From NCBI GenBank assembly GCA_964458805.1, contig CAYWKH010000121.1, forward strand, positions 1 through 6,289: a stretch of 6,289 nt of DNA. Direction: 5' to 3'. Both the position numbers and the translations under genes were made by a program. The notes under the pieces are model-generated. The model saw nothing but the letters and a program-made list of their open reading frames with translations. It had not been told where the DNA came from and ran no database searches. Within the stretch, counting starts at the first letter, position 1. Each line of letters starts with the position of its first letter. Source of the DNA: JAAYLU01 sp964458805. Lineage in GTDB: Bacteria > Synergistota > Synergistia > Synergistales > Aminobacteriaceae. Below are positions 5,393-6,289 of this stretch, in pieces.

Positions 5393-6289
5393 ATGAAGGT
5401 CTCTCGCGCAATACTCATGGTGATGGCGCTTCTCCTGATCCTATCCCCGGCGGCTCTCGCGTCGGAGCTCAGGATAGCGCAGGTTGCGGATATCGCAAGC
5501 ATGGATCCGCAGAAGGTCAACGATGTGTACTCGGCCAACGTGATACGGCAGGTGTACAGCAACCTGGTGCAGGTCGACGAGAACATGCAGATCATCCCCG
5601 ACCTGGCGGAGAGCTGGGAGAACCCCGACAACCTGTCCTGGGTGTTTCACCTCCGCCGGGGCGTCGCTTTCCACAACGGCGAGCCGGTTACCGCCGCGGA
5701 CGTGAAGTTCACCTTCGACAGGCTGAAGGACCCCTCGACCGCCGCGCCCGGCGCGACCCACCTCAAGGAGGTCAAGTCCGTGGAGGTGATCGACGATCAC
5801 ACGGTCAAGCTCGTCACCGCCAGGCCGTACGCCCCGATGCTGATGAGCCTTAGCCGCTACGAGACCGCCATCTTGAACAGGAAGGCCGTGGAGGGGGCGG
5901 GGGCCGACTACGGCTCCAAGGTCGCGGTCGGCTGCGGACCGTACAGGTTCGCGAGCTGGTCCAGGGGCGACAAGGTCGTCCTGGAGCGCTACGACGACTA
6001 CTTCGGCGGCCCTGCCAATATAGACAGGCTAGTCTACCGCGGCATCCCCGAGGACGCCACCAGGCTGATCGAGCTCGAGTCCGGCGGGATAGACCTCATC
6101 CCGGCAAACTTCCCCTACGCGGAGTTCGTGAACTTCCAGGACAACAAAGGCTTCAAGACCTACACCTGCCCGGCCATGGCCACCAACTACCTTGGGCTGG
6201 ATGTCGCGGTCAAGCCGCTTGACAACAAGCTCGCCCGCCAGGCGATCAACTACGCGGTCGACAAGCAGGCGATAGTGGACGCGGTCTAC
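5393..6289 (+). CDS. Family-5 ABC transporter substrate-binding protein, peptide/nickel type (partial, 3' end outside window)
   Basis: The frame starts at ATG 5393 and stays open to the window edge, giving 299 residues of a family that usually has about 500-540. It is the periplasmic binding protein of a peptide (DppA/OppA-like) ABC importer. A clear Sec signal is present: 'MKVSRAILM', a hydrophobic core, then ALA before Ser24 (cleavage after 23). There is no lipobox Cys, so it should be free in a periplasm, pointing to a diderm cell. The family signature spans about 71-113: 'DLAESWE', then 'SWVFHLRRGVAFHNGEPVTA', then 'DVKFTFDRLKDP'. Also seen are 'VGCGPYRF' (179-186, Cys where Thr is common) and 'ARQAINYAVDKQAIV' (281-295). 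AAGGAAG at 5377-5383 lies nine bases before the ATG. Permease and ATPase genes probably follow outside the window. The ligand is not certain: dipeptides, oligopeptides, nickel and glutathione are all bound in this family. Confidence 0.93.
   Translation, partial: MKVSRAILMVMALLLILSPAALASELRIAQVADIASMDPQKVNDVYSANVIRQVYSNLVQVDENMQIIPDLAESWENPDNLSWVFHLRRGVAFHNGEPVTAADVKFTFDRLKDPSTAAPGATHLKEVKSVEVIDDHTVKLVTARPYAPMLMSLSRYETAILNRKAVEGAGADYGSKVAVGCGPYRFASWSRGDKVVLERYDDYFGGPANIDRLVYRGIPEDATRLIELESGGIDLIPANFPYAEFVNFQDNKGFKTYTCPAMATNYLGLDVAVKPLDNKLARQAINYAVDKQAIVDAVY

Noticed and set aside
5383..5853. A 156-codon + strand frame starting at GTG 5383.
   Set aside because: It is out of frame with the binding-protein gene, which has a signal peptide and family signature over the same bases; the alternative protein is low-complexity Arg/Gly/Pro.

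Overview
The window looks like chromosomal DNA from a GC-rich, diderm, probably anaerobic, peptide- and amino-acid-using bacterium. Three things point this way. Codon use is GC-rich but favours AGG (Arg) and ATA (Ile). The gene content is peptide/amino-acid metabolism plus chemotaxis signalling. The solute-binding protein has an ordinary secretion signal rather than a lipobox. This mix recalls Synergistota, but that is inference from style, not from a marker gene.

Layout. (1) Left block, + strand (about 1-2484): the last 20 codons of what reads as a methyl-accepting chemotaxis protein, then cheW, then a membrane-anchored PAS hybrid histidine kinase with a C-terminal receiver. This is a signalling cluster in which CheW sits beside a hybrid kinase, with no cheA in view. 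(2) Middle block, - strand (5122 down to 2403): zupT (ZIP-family metal importer), an M20 zinc peptidase of the carboxypeptidase-G2 type, and an FdhD-like gene. They are packed with gaps of 15 and 2 nt, so they almost certainly form one operon, with a good sigma-70-type promoter at 5212-5240. The operon runs head-on into the kinase gene, and the two 3' ends overlap antisense by 82 nt. (3) A 270-nt divergent intergenic region (5123-5392) holds the zupT promoter, three GC-rich perfect inverted repeats and a probable extended -10 promoter. (4) Right block, + strand (5393 to the window end): the first 299 codons of a family-5 peptide/nickel-type ABC solute-binding protein, cut by the window edge.

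How the parts may work together: ZupT could supply Zn2+ (or Fe/Mn) for the two-zinc M20 peptidase encoded next to it, and the divergent binding protein could bring in peptide substrates. The FdhD-like protein fits less obviously and lacks the family's Cys-containing loop, which is the most interesting point here. No mobile element, CRISPR array, RNA gene or clear intrinsic terminator was seen. Apart from the FdhD variant and the structured intergenic region, the window is fairly ordinary.
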